Shown: in pieces, positions 17,466 to 27,014 of the stretch
Layout of the letters: each line of letters opens with the position of its first letter
Numbering within the stretch: position 1 is the first letter of the stretch
The notes under the pieces: model-generated
Databases searched by the model: none
Told to the model about the DNA's origin: nothing
The model's input: only the letters and a program-made list of their open reading frames with translations
Translations under genes and position numbers: made by a program
Assembly (NCBI GenBank): GCA_046351215.1
Contig: JAXLYX010000009.1
Coordinates: 62,001 to 126,000 of the forward strand
DNA length: 64,000 bases
Source: JAXLYX01 sp046351215
GTDB taxonomy: Bacteria > Myxococcota_A > Polyangia > Polyangiales > Houyiibacteriaceae
Direction: 5' to 3'

Positions 17466-18179
17466 ATGGCGAAGCGCTTCCTCCTCTTCATGGTCGGTCG
17501 GACGTCGGTGGAGCTCGCGAAGGAGCGCGGCGACTACGACCGCTGGTTCCGCGAGGGTCTCGGGGTCGGCGAGGCGATGGAGGTCGTGCGCGTCGTCGAG
17601 GGCGAGGCGCTCGTTGACTTCCGGCCGTACGACGCGATCGTGATCACGGGCAGCAGCGCGATGGTCACGGATCGCGAGCCCTGGAGCGTTGCCACCGCGG
17701 AGCTCCTCCGCGAGGCCCACGCGCACGGGACGTACCTGCTCGGCGTCTGCTACGGCCACCAGCTCCTCGCGGACGCGCTCGGCGGGAAGGTCGATTGGAA
17801 CCCGAACGGCCGGCAGATCGGCACCGTCGACGCGCCGCTCACGGACGAAGGACGCGCGGACGCGCTCCTCGGGGGGATCGGCGATCCCTTGGTGGTGCAA
17901 ACGAGTCACAGCCAATGCGTGCTCGAGCCGCCGCCCGGCGCCGTCGTGCTCGCGACCTCGCCGAAGGACGCGAGCCATGCGCTCCGCTTCGGACCTCGGA
18001 GCTGGGGCGTGCAGTTCCATCCCGAGTTCGACGACCACGTCTCCACGACCTACATCCGCGAGCGCGCGGAGAGGATCCGAGGGGAGGGTGGGGATCCGGA
18101 GGCGCTCCTGCGCGCGGTGCGCGCGAGCGGGCACGGGACGGCGATCTTGCGGCGGTTCGCGGGGATCGTGGGGGGCTGA
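17466..18179 (+). CDS. Class I glutamine amidotransferase-like hydrolase
   Basis: A 237-residue GATase1-fold enzyme. The triad is visible: nucleophile Cys95 in LLGVCYGHQLL, His185 and Glu187 in WGVQFHPEF. GMP-synthase-like amidotransferases of this size act alone as gamma-glutamyl hydrolases or with unknown partners. Here it begins 2 bases after the permease stop, and in a gamma-glutamylation pathway its expected role would be to release glutamate from the oxidised gamma-glutamyl product (as PuuD or IpuF do, though PuuD belongs to a different GATase1 branch). No synthase domain is attached. Confidence 0.85.
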   Translation: MAKRFLLFMVGRTSVELAKERGDYDRWFREGLGVGEAMEVVRVVEGEALVDFRPYDAIVITGSSAMVTDREPWSVATAELLREAHAHGTYLLGVCYGHQLLADALGGKVDWNPNGRQIGTVDAPLTDEGRADALLGGIGDPLVVQTSHSQCVLEPPPGAVVLATSPKDASHALRFGPRSWGVQFHPEFDDHVSTTYIRERAERIRGEGGDPEALLRAVRASGHGTAILRRFAGIVGG

Positions 18180-18188
18180 GACGGGGCA

Positions 18189-19307
18189 ATGGCTCGTCCG
18201 TCGTTCCTCCTGATCCTCCTGGCCGCCCTCGCCGTGGCGCACGTCGAGGTGCGGGCGGAGCCCACGCCCCCGGTCGACGTCACGTCGGTGCCTTCGGTCC
18301 TCGCCCTCCTTCGCTCCCTTCCGGTGCGGCGTCCGTTGACCGATCGACTCGAGTTCGAACGCAGGGCGGACGAGCCGTGCGTGAGCGAGTCGCAGTGGTC
18401 GTGCCGAACTTCGCTTCGATATCGGCGGAGACGACTGCCACGCTCGGACTTGGCCAGGATGAGGACCGAGGCAAGCGACCTGTGTACGGCGGGTGATGGG
18501 CTCGCGTGCGGACTGTTGTGTGAGATCCTATCGACACACCTGCCATCGCCAGGGTCCGCGGAAGACCGGGAGCGCGTTCAGGTTTGCGACTCGGCGTGCA
18601 GCTTGCGGGATGCCGTCGCATGTGAAATCCGGGCGCAACTCTGCCTTGGGGACCCACTATCACTCAGCGAGGCACCATACCGGGTCTGTCCCAGCGGCGA
18701 GCGCCTGTTGGAACGCTCGTGTACGGCAGGTGGCGGGGACGCATGTCAACAGCTCGGAAACGACGTGCCATTTGCATCCCGGCTGTCGCGGGAGCGTCGT
18801 CTCGAGCTGCTGACGGATTCCTGTGCGGTGGGACTCGCTCTCGGGTGTGCCGACCTGAGTAGGCAGGTCGCTGGAGGGCCCTCGAGCCCGGGAGATACGC
18901 CGAACGCACCGCTCTCGAGCGACCAACTGATGTTGCGCGCATGCGCGCTCGGATCTCAGCGCGCATGCGCCGATTCATGCACGCGTGGCACGCGGGACGG
19001 AAACGATTCGGCCGCCACGGACGCCGCATGCTCCCGAGCCTGCAGTCGGTCGGATGGCGAGTACTGCCTCGTTCGAGCCACGTACGACCTCGCCGTTGCA
19101 CCCGACGGAGACGACCCGCGTGCGAAGCGGGCCATCGCCTACCTCCAGGCGAACTGCGGGGACTATCCCGAAGCCTGCAGGGCCCTAGCTGACCTCTACG
19201 AGCAAGGCCGCTTCGTTCGCCGAGATCCTCGGCGGGCTCGCACGTACCGCTCCCGGGGCGATCGAGCGGAGGAGCAACAGATGAACGACGGCTCGCTGGG
19301 GGAATGA
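18189..19307 (+). CDS. Secreted Cys-rich protein with Sel1-like CxxGDGxAC repeats
   Basis: A 372-residue protein with a signal peptide (to about 23) and at least 25 Cys. Repeats such as CTAGDGLACGLLC, CTAGGGDACQQL, CAVGLALGC and CALGSQRAC match the Cys-containing Sel1-like repeats of secreted proteins (helical, disulfide-linked). A last repeat (RAIAYLQANCGDYPEACRALADLYEQG) is a normal Sel1 unit. The first 180 bases look like host DNA, but from about 18,380 the GC content drops (60% in the line 18481-18540) and codon use changes. It starts 9 bases after the amidotransferase stop. Sel1/Cys-rich proteins often bind partners; together with the ankyrin gene it may be a recently acquired pair. Function unknown. 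Confidence 0.7.
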   Translation: MARPSFLLILLAALAVAHVEVRAEPTPPVDVTSVPSVLALLRSLPVRRPLTDRLEFERRADEPCVSESQWSCRTSLRYRRRRLPRSDLARMRTEASDLCTAGDGLACGLLCEILSTHLPSPGSAEDRERVQVCDSACSLRDAVACEIRAQLCLGDPLSLSEAPYRVCPSGERLLERSCTAGGGDACQQLGNDVPFASRLSRERRLELLTDSCAVGLALGCADLSRQVAGGPSSPGDTPNAPLSSDQLMLRACALGSQRACADSCTRGTRDGNDSAATDAACSRACSRSDGEYCLVRATYDLAVAPDGDDPRAKRAIAYLQANCGDYPEACRALADLYEQGRFVRRDPRRARTYRSRGDRAEEQQMNDGSLGE

Positions 19308-19310
19308 GTG

Positions 19311-19790
19311 ATGGCCAAGTCCGGTGCGAGGTCTCTGAATGATGAAATCCTGGTGGGAGTCGAGGCGGAGATCCTCGCGCGTGGCCTGTCGGGCTGCGAT
19401 CGGAACGAGGCCGATCGGGACGGCCGCACCCCCTTGATGAACGCCATCACGAGGGGCATGACCCAGCTCTCCCTCGAGCTGATCCGGAGCGGCGTCGACT
19501 TCGACTGCCGCGACCGCGACGGGTTCTCGGCACTGGCGTTCGCCTCCCAATTCCAGCAGGCGGAGGTGGTGCGAGCGTTGCTTGCCGCAGGCGCGAACTC
19601 GAACATCGCCGACAGATGGGGCAATACCCCGCTGACCAAGGCCGTCTACTTCTACCGCGGGAACGGCGAATGTGTGGTGGCCTTGCTTCGAGGCGGAGCG
19701 GATCCCGACCGGAAGAATTCGCACGGCAAGAGTCCCCGGGATCTTGCGACGACGATCGCCAACTACGACGTCCGCAAGTATTTCGAGTGA
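19311..19790 (+). CDS. Ankyrin-repeat protein
   Basis: A 159-residue protein with four ankyrin repeats: DRDGRTPLMNAITRG, DRDGFSALAFASQFQQ, DRWGNTPLTKAVYF and NSHGKSPRDLAT. No signal peptide, so it is probably cytoplasmic. GTG (19308) and ATG (19311) are adjacent; I chose the ATG. It starts 3 bases after the stop of the Cys-rich protein and shares its lower GC. Ankyrin proteins of this size are common immunity proteins beside secreted toxins, but the upstream protein has no recognisable toxin domain, so that role is speculative. Confidence 0.75.
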   Translation: MAKSGARSLNDEILVGVEAEILARGLSGCDRNEADRDGRTPLMNAITRGMTQLSLELIRSGVDFDCRDRDGFSALAFASQFQQAEVVRALLAAGANSNIADRWGNTPLTKAVYFYRGNGECVVALLRGGADPDRKNSHGKSPRDLATTIANYDVRKYFE

Positions 19791-19811
19791 GACCGAGCGT
19801 CCTCGATCCCC

Positions 19812-20234
19812 TCACCCTGCCTTCTTCTCGCAGTTGAACATCCACCGGATGCCGAACGCATCCGTCAGCGTCCCGAACCGCGCGCCCCAGAACGTGTCCT
19901 GCAGCGGCATCGTCACGCTCCCGCCCTCGGAGAGCGCGTCGAACGCGCGCTGCATCTCGGCGGCATCGTCGAAGTCGAGACACACCTGGCTGTTCCCGCC
20001 GACCACCAACGGCGTCCCCGGCATCGAGTCGCTGAGCATGATCGTCCCGCCCCCGAGCCGCAGCACCGCATGCATCACGCGCTCGGCCGCTTCCCCCGAG
20101 GTCGGCCCGCCCGGCGCGTCCCCGAGGCGCATGCGGCTCTCGGTCTTCGCGCCCAGCGCCCGCTCGTAGAGCGCGATCGCCTTCGCGGCCGTGCCGTCGA
20201 AGTAGAGGTACGGATTGAGCTGCTTGATCGCCAT
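19812..20234 (-). CDS. PhnB-like VOC family protein
   Basis: A 140-residue protein starting MAIKQLNPYLYFDGTAAKAI and containing GTIMLSDSMPG, CLDFDDAAEMQRAFDAL and the C-terminal WGARFGTLTDAFGIRWMF, all typical of the PhnB/YjdN subgroup of VOC proteins (3-demethylubiquinone-like fold). These are small cytoplasmic proteins of mostly unknown substrate. The ATG at 20234 has GGGGAGGAACC upstream. It is divergent from the desaturase gene. Confidence 0.85.
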   Translation of the reverse strand: MAIKQLNPYLYFDGTAAKAIALYERALGAKTESRMRLGDAPGGPTSGEAAERVMHAVLRLGGGTIMLSDSMPGTPLVVGGNSQVCLDFDDAAEMQRAFDALSEGGSVTMPLQDTFWGARFGTLTDAFGIRWMFNCEKKAG

Positions 20235-20334
20235 GGTTCCTCCCCCGCGTTTCGCCCGCAGCATACCCGACCGACGCTCGCCTCCGCTCGTCCCCACCGA
20301 GCCCCCATGGCGCGTTCGGTCAATCCACGCCCGC

Positions 20335-20355
20335 CCTCGCGTCATTGACGCGAGG
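20335..20355. promoter_or_regulatory. 21-bp perfect palindrome upstream of the desaturase gene (operator candidate)
   Basis: Two 10-base arms, CCTCGCGTCA and TGACGCGAGG, flank a single T. It lies 25 bases before the desaturase ATG in the divergent region between the PhnB-like and desaturase genes. It contains TTGACG, which could be a -35 box, so a bound repressor would block it. It could instead form a hairpin in RNA, but no gene ends just before it on either strand. Confidence 0.55.
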
Positions 20356-20379
20356 GGCCATGCGCGCTCGGATCCCCGC

Positions 20380-21429
20380 ATGAGCACAGGCTCCCCCCCT
20401 CCGCGGACGAAAGCGGAGATCCTCGCCGACGCACGCCGCTTCGCCGTCGAGGACGTCGGCCGCACGTGGCGTCTCCTCGCGGGGACCGTCTTCGCGCTCG
20501 TCTCGGCCTTGCTTGTCGCCGGCCTCGCGCGCCCTTGGCCCCTCCGAGCGCTCGGCTCGGTCGTCGCGGGCCTCGTCCTCGTCCGCCTCTTCATCTTCCT
20601 GCACGACATCGAGCACGGCGCGATTCTCCGCACCTCGCCCCTCCGCAGCCTCGTGAGCCGGCTGATCGGCCTCCTCACGCTCGTCTCCCCGCCGGTCTGG
20701 CGCGAGTTCCACAACGCGCACCACGGCACCACCGCCTTGCTCCTCGACGACGACCTCGCGCGGCATCGGGGCGGCGATCGCGTGAACCGCGTCGTCGACG
20801 TCGAGACCTGGTCGCGCCTCGCGCCCGGACAGCGGCGCGCGTACCGCATCGTGCGTCACGCGCTGATCTTCGTCTTCGCGTGGATCACCGTCTTCGCGCT
20901 CGGGATCGGCCTCGGTCCGCTCCTCCGCGATCCGAGACGGAACGCCGATGCGGCACTGGTCCTCGTGCTCCACTTCACGGGGTTCGCGACGCTCGTCGTG
21001 CTCGCCGGCGCGACGAACGCTTTCTTCCTCTTCGCGCTCCCGGTCTCCGTGGCCTCGACGCTCGGCGCCTACCTCTTCTACGCGCAGCACAACTTCCCGG
21101 ACTCGCGCTTCCTCCCGCAGGGCTCGCGCTGGGACTCGCTCCATGCGGCGCTGGAAGGCTCGTCGTTCTTCCGCATGTCGCCGCTGATGCATTGGTTCAC
21201 CGGGAACATCGGCTACCACCACGTGCACCACCTCGACCCGCGGATCCCCTTCTACCGCCTGCCCGAAGCGATGGCGGCGATCCCCGAGCTCCACGATCCC
21301 CCGAGCACCTCGTTCGCTCCGCGCGACGTGCTCGCCTGCCTCTCGATCCACGTCTGGGATCCGGAGAGCGAGCGGCTTGTCGGGTTCGCGGAGGCCGATC
21401 GCCTCGCGGCGCGGAGCGGCGCGCCGTAG
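20380..21429 (+). CDS. Membrane fatty acid desaturase
   Basis: A 349-residue integral membrane di-iron enzyme. Three His boxes are visible: HDIEH (about 70-74), HNAHH (about 110-114) and HHVHH (about 283-287), as in the FADS family; four membrane helices lie between them. It would introduce a double bond into acyl chains, changing membrane fluidity or making a signalling lipid. The ATG at 20380 is the first consistent start (MSTGSPPPRTKAEILADARR). The 21-bp palindrome just upstream suggests regulation by a DNA-binding protein. Confidence 0.88.
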   Translation: MSTGSPPPRTKAEILADARRFAVEDVGRTWRLLAGTVFALVSALLVAGLARPWPLRALGSVVAGLVLVRLFIFLHDIEHGAILRTSPLRSLVSRLIGLLTLVSPPVWREFHNAHHGTTALLLDDDLARHRGGDRVNRVVDVETWSRLAPGQRRAYRIVRHALIFVFAWITVFALGIGLGPLLRDPRRNADAALVLVLHFTGFATLVVLAGATNAFFLFALPVSVASTLGAYLFYAQHNFPDSRFLPQGSRWDSLHAALEGSSFFRMSPLMHWFTGNIGYHHVHHLDPRIPFYRLPEAMAAIPELHDPPSTSFAPRDVLACLSIHVWDPESERLVGFAEADRLAARSGAP

Positions 21430-21431
21430 CC

Positions 21432-21851
21432 TCACTCCACGTGCACGATGTCCCGCTGCACGACCCAGCCGTCCTTCCGCTTCCGGAGCGTGAACTCGGC
21501 GGACACGTCCGTGACCTCGCCGTCGTAGGTGACGTTCACGAAGAAGGTGTCGTCCTCCCCGTCCCAGTCCGTGTCGAGGTCGACGCCGATCCTCGAGAGC
21601 CAGCCGAGGTCGCGCCACGACTCGTCGTCGTCGAGGTCGGCCTCTTCGTCCTGCTCCTCGAGCCAGGGGACCACGAGGTCTTGCCACATCGAGCGGACCT
21701 GATGGGGCCACCAATCCTTCGAGCGGTGCGCGACGAGGGCGCCCGCGCCCTTCGCATCGCCCTGCCGCAGCTTGGCGAAGAAGCGCTTCACCTCGGCGAG
21801 CGCTTGGGCACGGGTGGGTCGCTTGGGGAAGACGCGGAGCTCGTCGGTCAT
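21432..21851 (-). CDS. Small acidic protein of unknown function
   Basis: A 139-residue protein without signal peptide or membrane segment. The N-terminus is helical (RAQALAEVKRFFAKLRQGDAKGA), the middle acidic (EEQDEEADLDDDESW), and the C-terminus a set of strands (DTFFVNVTYDGEVTDVSAEF, TLRKRKDGWVVQRDIVH) that could be a cystatin- or NTF2-like fold. I recognise no family. TAGAGT (21864-21859) ends 7 bases before the ATG, suggesting a leaderless transcript. Its stop lies two bases past the convergent desaturase stop. Confidence 0.6.
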   Translation of the reverse strand: MTDELRVFPKRPTRAQALAEVKRFFAKLRQGDAKGAGALVAHRSKDWWPHQVRSMWQDLVVPWLEEQDEEADLDDDESWRDLGWLSRIGVDLDTDWDGEDDTFFVNVTYDGEVTDVSAEFTLRKRKDGWVVQRDIVHVE

Positions 21852-21909
21852 GACGCAGACTCTAGGAGCGCGACGTCCGGTGTCCATCCCTCGCGCATTG
21901 GCCCGAGCT

Positions 21910-24165
21910 TCACCGCCCCCGCACAAACCCGATCCGCTCCCGCTGCAGCTCCGCCTCGTTCGCCACGAACGGCGCCCCGAGCAGCCGCTCGAAGAGCGCA
22001 TCCGCCCTCTCCAATTCGCCGATCGCCTCGTGCGAGAGCGCCGCGATCCGCATCGCCTCCCTCTGCAACCGAGCCGTCGGCAATCCGCGCCCGAGCGCCC
22101 GCTCGAGCTCGCGCGCGGCGAGCGCGTGCTCGCCTTCGTTGAAGAGCTGCCTGCCGACGAGATACGGCCCGAGCCCGTCCTCGCGATGCTCCGCGAGCCG
22201 ATGCCCGAGGTGCACGGCCACCGCCATCGACGCCGGCCGTCCGTCGCGGTGCAGGAAGAAATCCCGCACGAGCTCGCGCGTCGTCGCGTCGTCCTCGAGC
22301 GCGAGCCGCTTCACCTCGAGCACGCGCGCCGTGTCGTCCGGCATCGGCTCGCGGAGCAGCGCGACGTAGGCCGCGTGCGCGCCCGCCGCATCGCCCCGCA
22401 TCCACCGCGCATCCGCGATCGCCGCGCGCACGGTCGCGAGCAGCGCCGAGGGCACTTGCGGATCGCGCGCCATCGCCGCGACCTCGCGCTCCGCCTCGCC
22501 GAGCCTGCCGAGCCGCGCGAGGGCCGAGGCCCGCGTCGCCTGCGTGATCCGATCGTTCGCGTCCACCGAGAGGATCTCGCTGCACGTATGCAGCGCCGAC
22601 CGCGAATCGCCGGCCGCGAGGTCCTCGCCGAGGCGGTCCTTGAGGCGGGCGACGAGGTGCGGACACACGGCCGAGAATACGCTCTTCCGCTCGAAGCGAA
22701 GCACCGCGAGCGCACGCTCCTCGTCCGTGAGACGCACCGTCCGCAGATGCGCGTGCCAGCTCCGCTCGAGGGCCCTTAGCTCGCCGAGCGCCTCCCACTG
22801 CCCCTGGTCGTAGAGGTTCCGGATCGCGCGCGGGCCGCGTCGCTCGTGCACGTGGCGGAGGAACGAGCCGGCGGCCGAATACGCCCGGTTCGCGGGCGTC
22901 CGAAGGAACTCGAGCGTGAGCACGTCCTCCGCCTTCGGCAGGAGACCGAGCTCGAGCATCGCCCGGCTCCATTGATCGGCGGTCAAACCATCCCGGTGAT
23001 CGCCGGCCGCGGCGACGGCCGTGCCTTCGATGATGCCGGGGTTCGGCACGATCCCGTAGATCGCCGCCACCTGGAACGGCACGTCCGTGAGCTCGGCGGC
23101 GAGCACGTGCGCGAGCTCGTGGCGGAGGATGCGATGCGGCCAGGCCTCGCGCTCGACGTGCACCTGGCCGAGCCAGGGCTTCGCGATGTCGGTGTCGGCC
23201 GCGCCCATCAGCACGCGCTTCTCGTCGGGCGAGCGGTAGACGAAGACCTGCACGCGCTTCGTGCGATGCACCGCGAGGAAGGACTCGACGGCCGCGACGT
23301 GGAAGTCGCAGTCGTCGGCGAGGAGCCGCCGCTCCGCGACGGGCATCTCGCGCGGCACGTGCAAGTGGCAGCGCCGGCTCCACGCCTCGCCGCCGAGCGC
23401 TTCGTCGATCCGGGCCACCGTGCTCCGATGCCCGAGCGAGGCTCCGTCGACGGTTCCCCACGCGTAGCCGACGAAGAGGAGCAGGGCGAAGCCGACGCGC
23501 CGCGGTGCTTCGCGGAGGCGCGCGAACGAGAAGCGCGTGCCGTGCCAGCCCGCCTCGATCGTCAGGGCGAGCCCGGCCGCGAGCACGAGGGAGAGCCCTC
23601 GGAAGCCGAGGAAGCTCGAGGGGATGCCGACGTTCTCGTCGTAGATCGAGCCCGGGAAGAAGCCTCCGAAGAGGCCGTAGACGTAGATCGCCGGCGTGAA
23701 CGCGAACTCCCCGAGCCCCGCCGCGAGCGCGAGGAGCGGCACGAGCGCGGCGAGGAACGCCGCCCGCCGCGGCCGGAAGCCGAGCCCTCCGACGAGCACG
23801 CCGACGAGCGAGGCGAGGCCCGCGCCGACGAGCGGGCCGACCGCGAGGAAGGCGAGGCCCGAGAGCGGATCGCAGGGCCTCTGGCGATAGGCGTTGAGCA
23901 GCAAGAGCGCGCTCGCGACGAGCACCGTGCCGAGCCCCGACGAGAACGCCCGGCCGAGCAGGGGGAGCGCCTCGCGGTACACGCCGGCCCCGGTGGCCGA
24001 GGCCACGCGGTACGCGATCCTCCCCGCGATCACGGGCGGGAGCACGATCCCGAGCACGAGCGCGCTCTCGACGCCCGGGATGCCGAGCAGCGCGCTCGGG
24101 GCGAGCGCGAGGACGGCGAGGAGGGCGCAGACGAAATCGAAGGGCGGACGGAACCCGCGTCCCAT
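21910..24165 (-). CDS. Polytopic membrane zinc metallopeptidase with C-terminal helical (TPR-like) repeats
   Basis: A 751-residue protein. About six membrane helices occupy residues 1-225. A periplasmic or cytoplasmic domain follows with HELAHVLAAE at about 345 and, 30 residues on, GIIEGTAVAAAG: the HExxH plus downstream Glu arrangement of gluzincin peptidases (peptidase MA clan). The C-terminal 300 residues are repeats of Ala/Leu/Arg-rich helix pairs with TPR spacing (ATRASALARLGRLGEAEREV, GEHALAARELERALGRG). The ATG lies 2 bases after the lon stop. I do not recognise a named family; a quality-control peptidase role is suggested only by the lon linkage. Confidence 0.7.
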   Translation of the reverse strand: MGRGFRPPFDFVCALLAVLALAPSALLGIPGVESALVLGIVLPPVIAGRIAYRVASATGAGVYREALPLLGRAFSSGLGTVLVASALLLLNAYRQRPCDPLSGLAFLAVGPLVGAGLASLVGVLVGGLGFRPRRAAFLAALVPLLALAAGLGEFAFTPAIYVYGLFGGFFPGSIYDENVGIPSSFLGFRGLSLVLAAGLALTIEAGWHGTRFSFARLREAPRRVGFALLLFVGYAWGTVDGASLGHRSTVARIDEALGGEAWSRRCHLHVPREMPVAERRLLADDCDFHVAAVESFLAVHRTKRVQVFVYRSPDEKRVLMGAADTDIAKPWLGQVHVEREAWPHRILRHELAHVLAAELTDVPFQVAAIYGIVPNPGIIEGTAVAAAGDHRDGLTADQWSRAMLELGLLPKAEDVLTLEFLRTPANRAYSAAGSFLRHVHERRGPRAIRNLYDQGQWEALGELRALERSWHAHLRTVRLTDEERALAVLRFERKSVFSAVCPHLVARLKDRLGEDLAAGDSRSALHTCSEILSVDANDRITQATRASALARLGRLGEAEREVAAMARDPQVPSALLATVRAAIADARWMRGDAAGAHAAYVALLREPMPDDTARVLEVKRLALEDDATTRELVRDFFLHRDGRPASMAVAVHLGHRLAEHREDGLGPYLVGRQLFNEGEHALAARELERALGRGLPTARLQREAMRIAALSHEAIGELERADALFERLLGAPFVANEAELQRERIGFVRGR

Positions 24166-24167
24166 GC

Positions 24168-26537
<2,370 letters not shown>

Positions 26538-26749
26538 CTTCCGAGCACGGTACTCGACCGGTTCCGGGGGGGCAATCGTTGGAAGCGGGCGCCGGGTACG
26601 GGCCCCCTCGACCCGCATCCCACCTGACCCTACAAGCCCGTTGTCATTTCCCGGTAGCCATCCTGGAACGTGTTTGGTACTAACTTGACCTCCCGAGCGG
26701 GAGTGTAGGACAAGAGCTTACCTTTAGGATCGAACCGAGGGAACGTCCC
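26538..26749. promoter_or_regulatory. Divergent region between lon and a small lipoprotein gene
   Basis: On the - strand TTGCCC, 18 bases, then TACCGT stands just before lon. On the + strand TTGACC (26685-26690), 15 bases, then TAGGAC (26706-26711) could serve the lipoprotein. The palindrome CTCCCG-AG-CGGGAG (26690-26703) sits exactly in the spacer between that -35 and -10, as a repressor or MerR-type site would. A second -10-like TAGGAT is at 26725-26730. Confidence 0.45.
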
Positions 26750-26944
26750 ATGAAGCTCGTTGCGACGCTCGCTGCCCTGACTGCCCCGCTCTGCCTGGCC
26801 GGTTGCAGTGGTGCCTATTGGGGGAACCTGATCGTGCTCGGTGTCTCCGCCGGCATCTTCTGCGGTACGCTCTCGCTCGGCCGCGACTCGGTGGCTTCCC
26901 GCTCCCGCGCCGACGCCTCCCAGTCCTCCGCCGACCGCACCTGA
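26750..26944 (+). CDS. Small lipoprotein
   Basis: A 64-residue protein with a short signal peptide and lipobox LAGC (Cys19), then a hydrophobic stretch (GNLIVLGVSAGIFCGTLSLG) and a Ser/Ala/Asp-rich tail. After cleavage only about 46 residues remain. The leader contains CCGAGGGAACG before the ATG. No family recognised. Confidence 0.65.
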   Translation: MKLVATLAALTAPLCLAGCSGAYWGNLIVLGVSAGIFCGTLSLGRDSVASRSRADASQSSADRT

Positions 26945-27014
26945 ACGATCGCCCTGACGGGTCCTCCCGCCGGGACGCTGGCCTCTCCACCCGAGGAGCT
27001 CCGCCATCCTTCCC

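Noticed and set aside
18189..19790. Prophage or integrative element
   Set aside because: No integrase, attachment repeats or phage structural genes; only two genes with altered composition.
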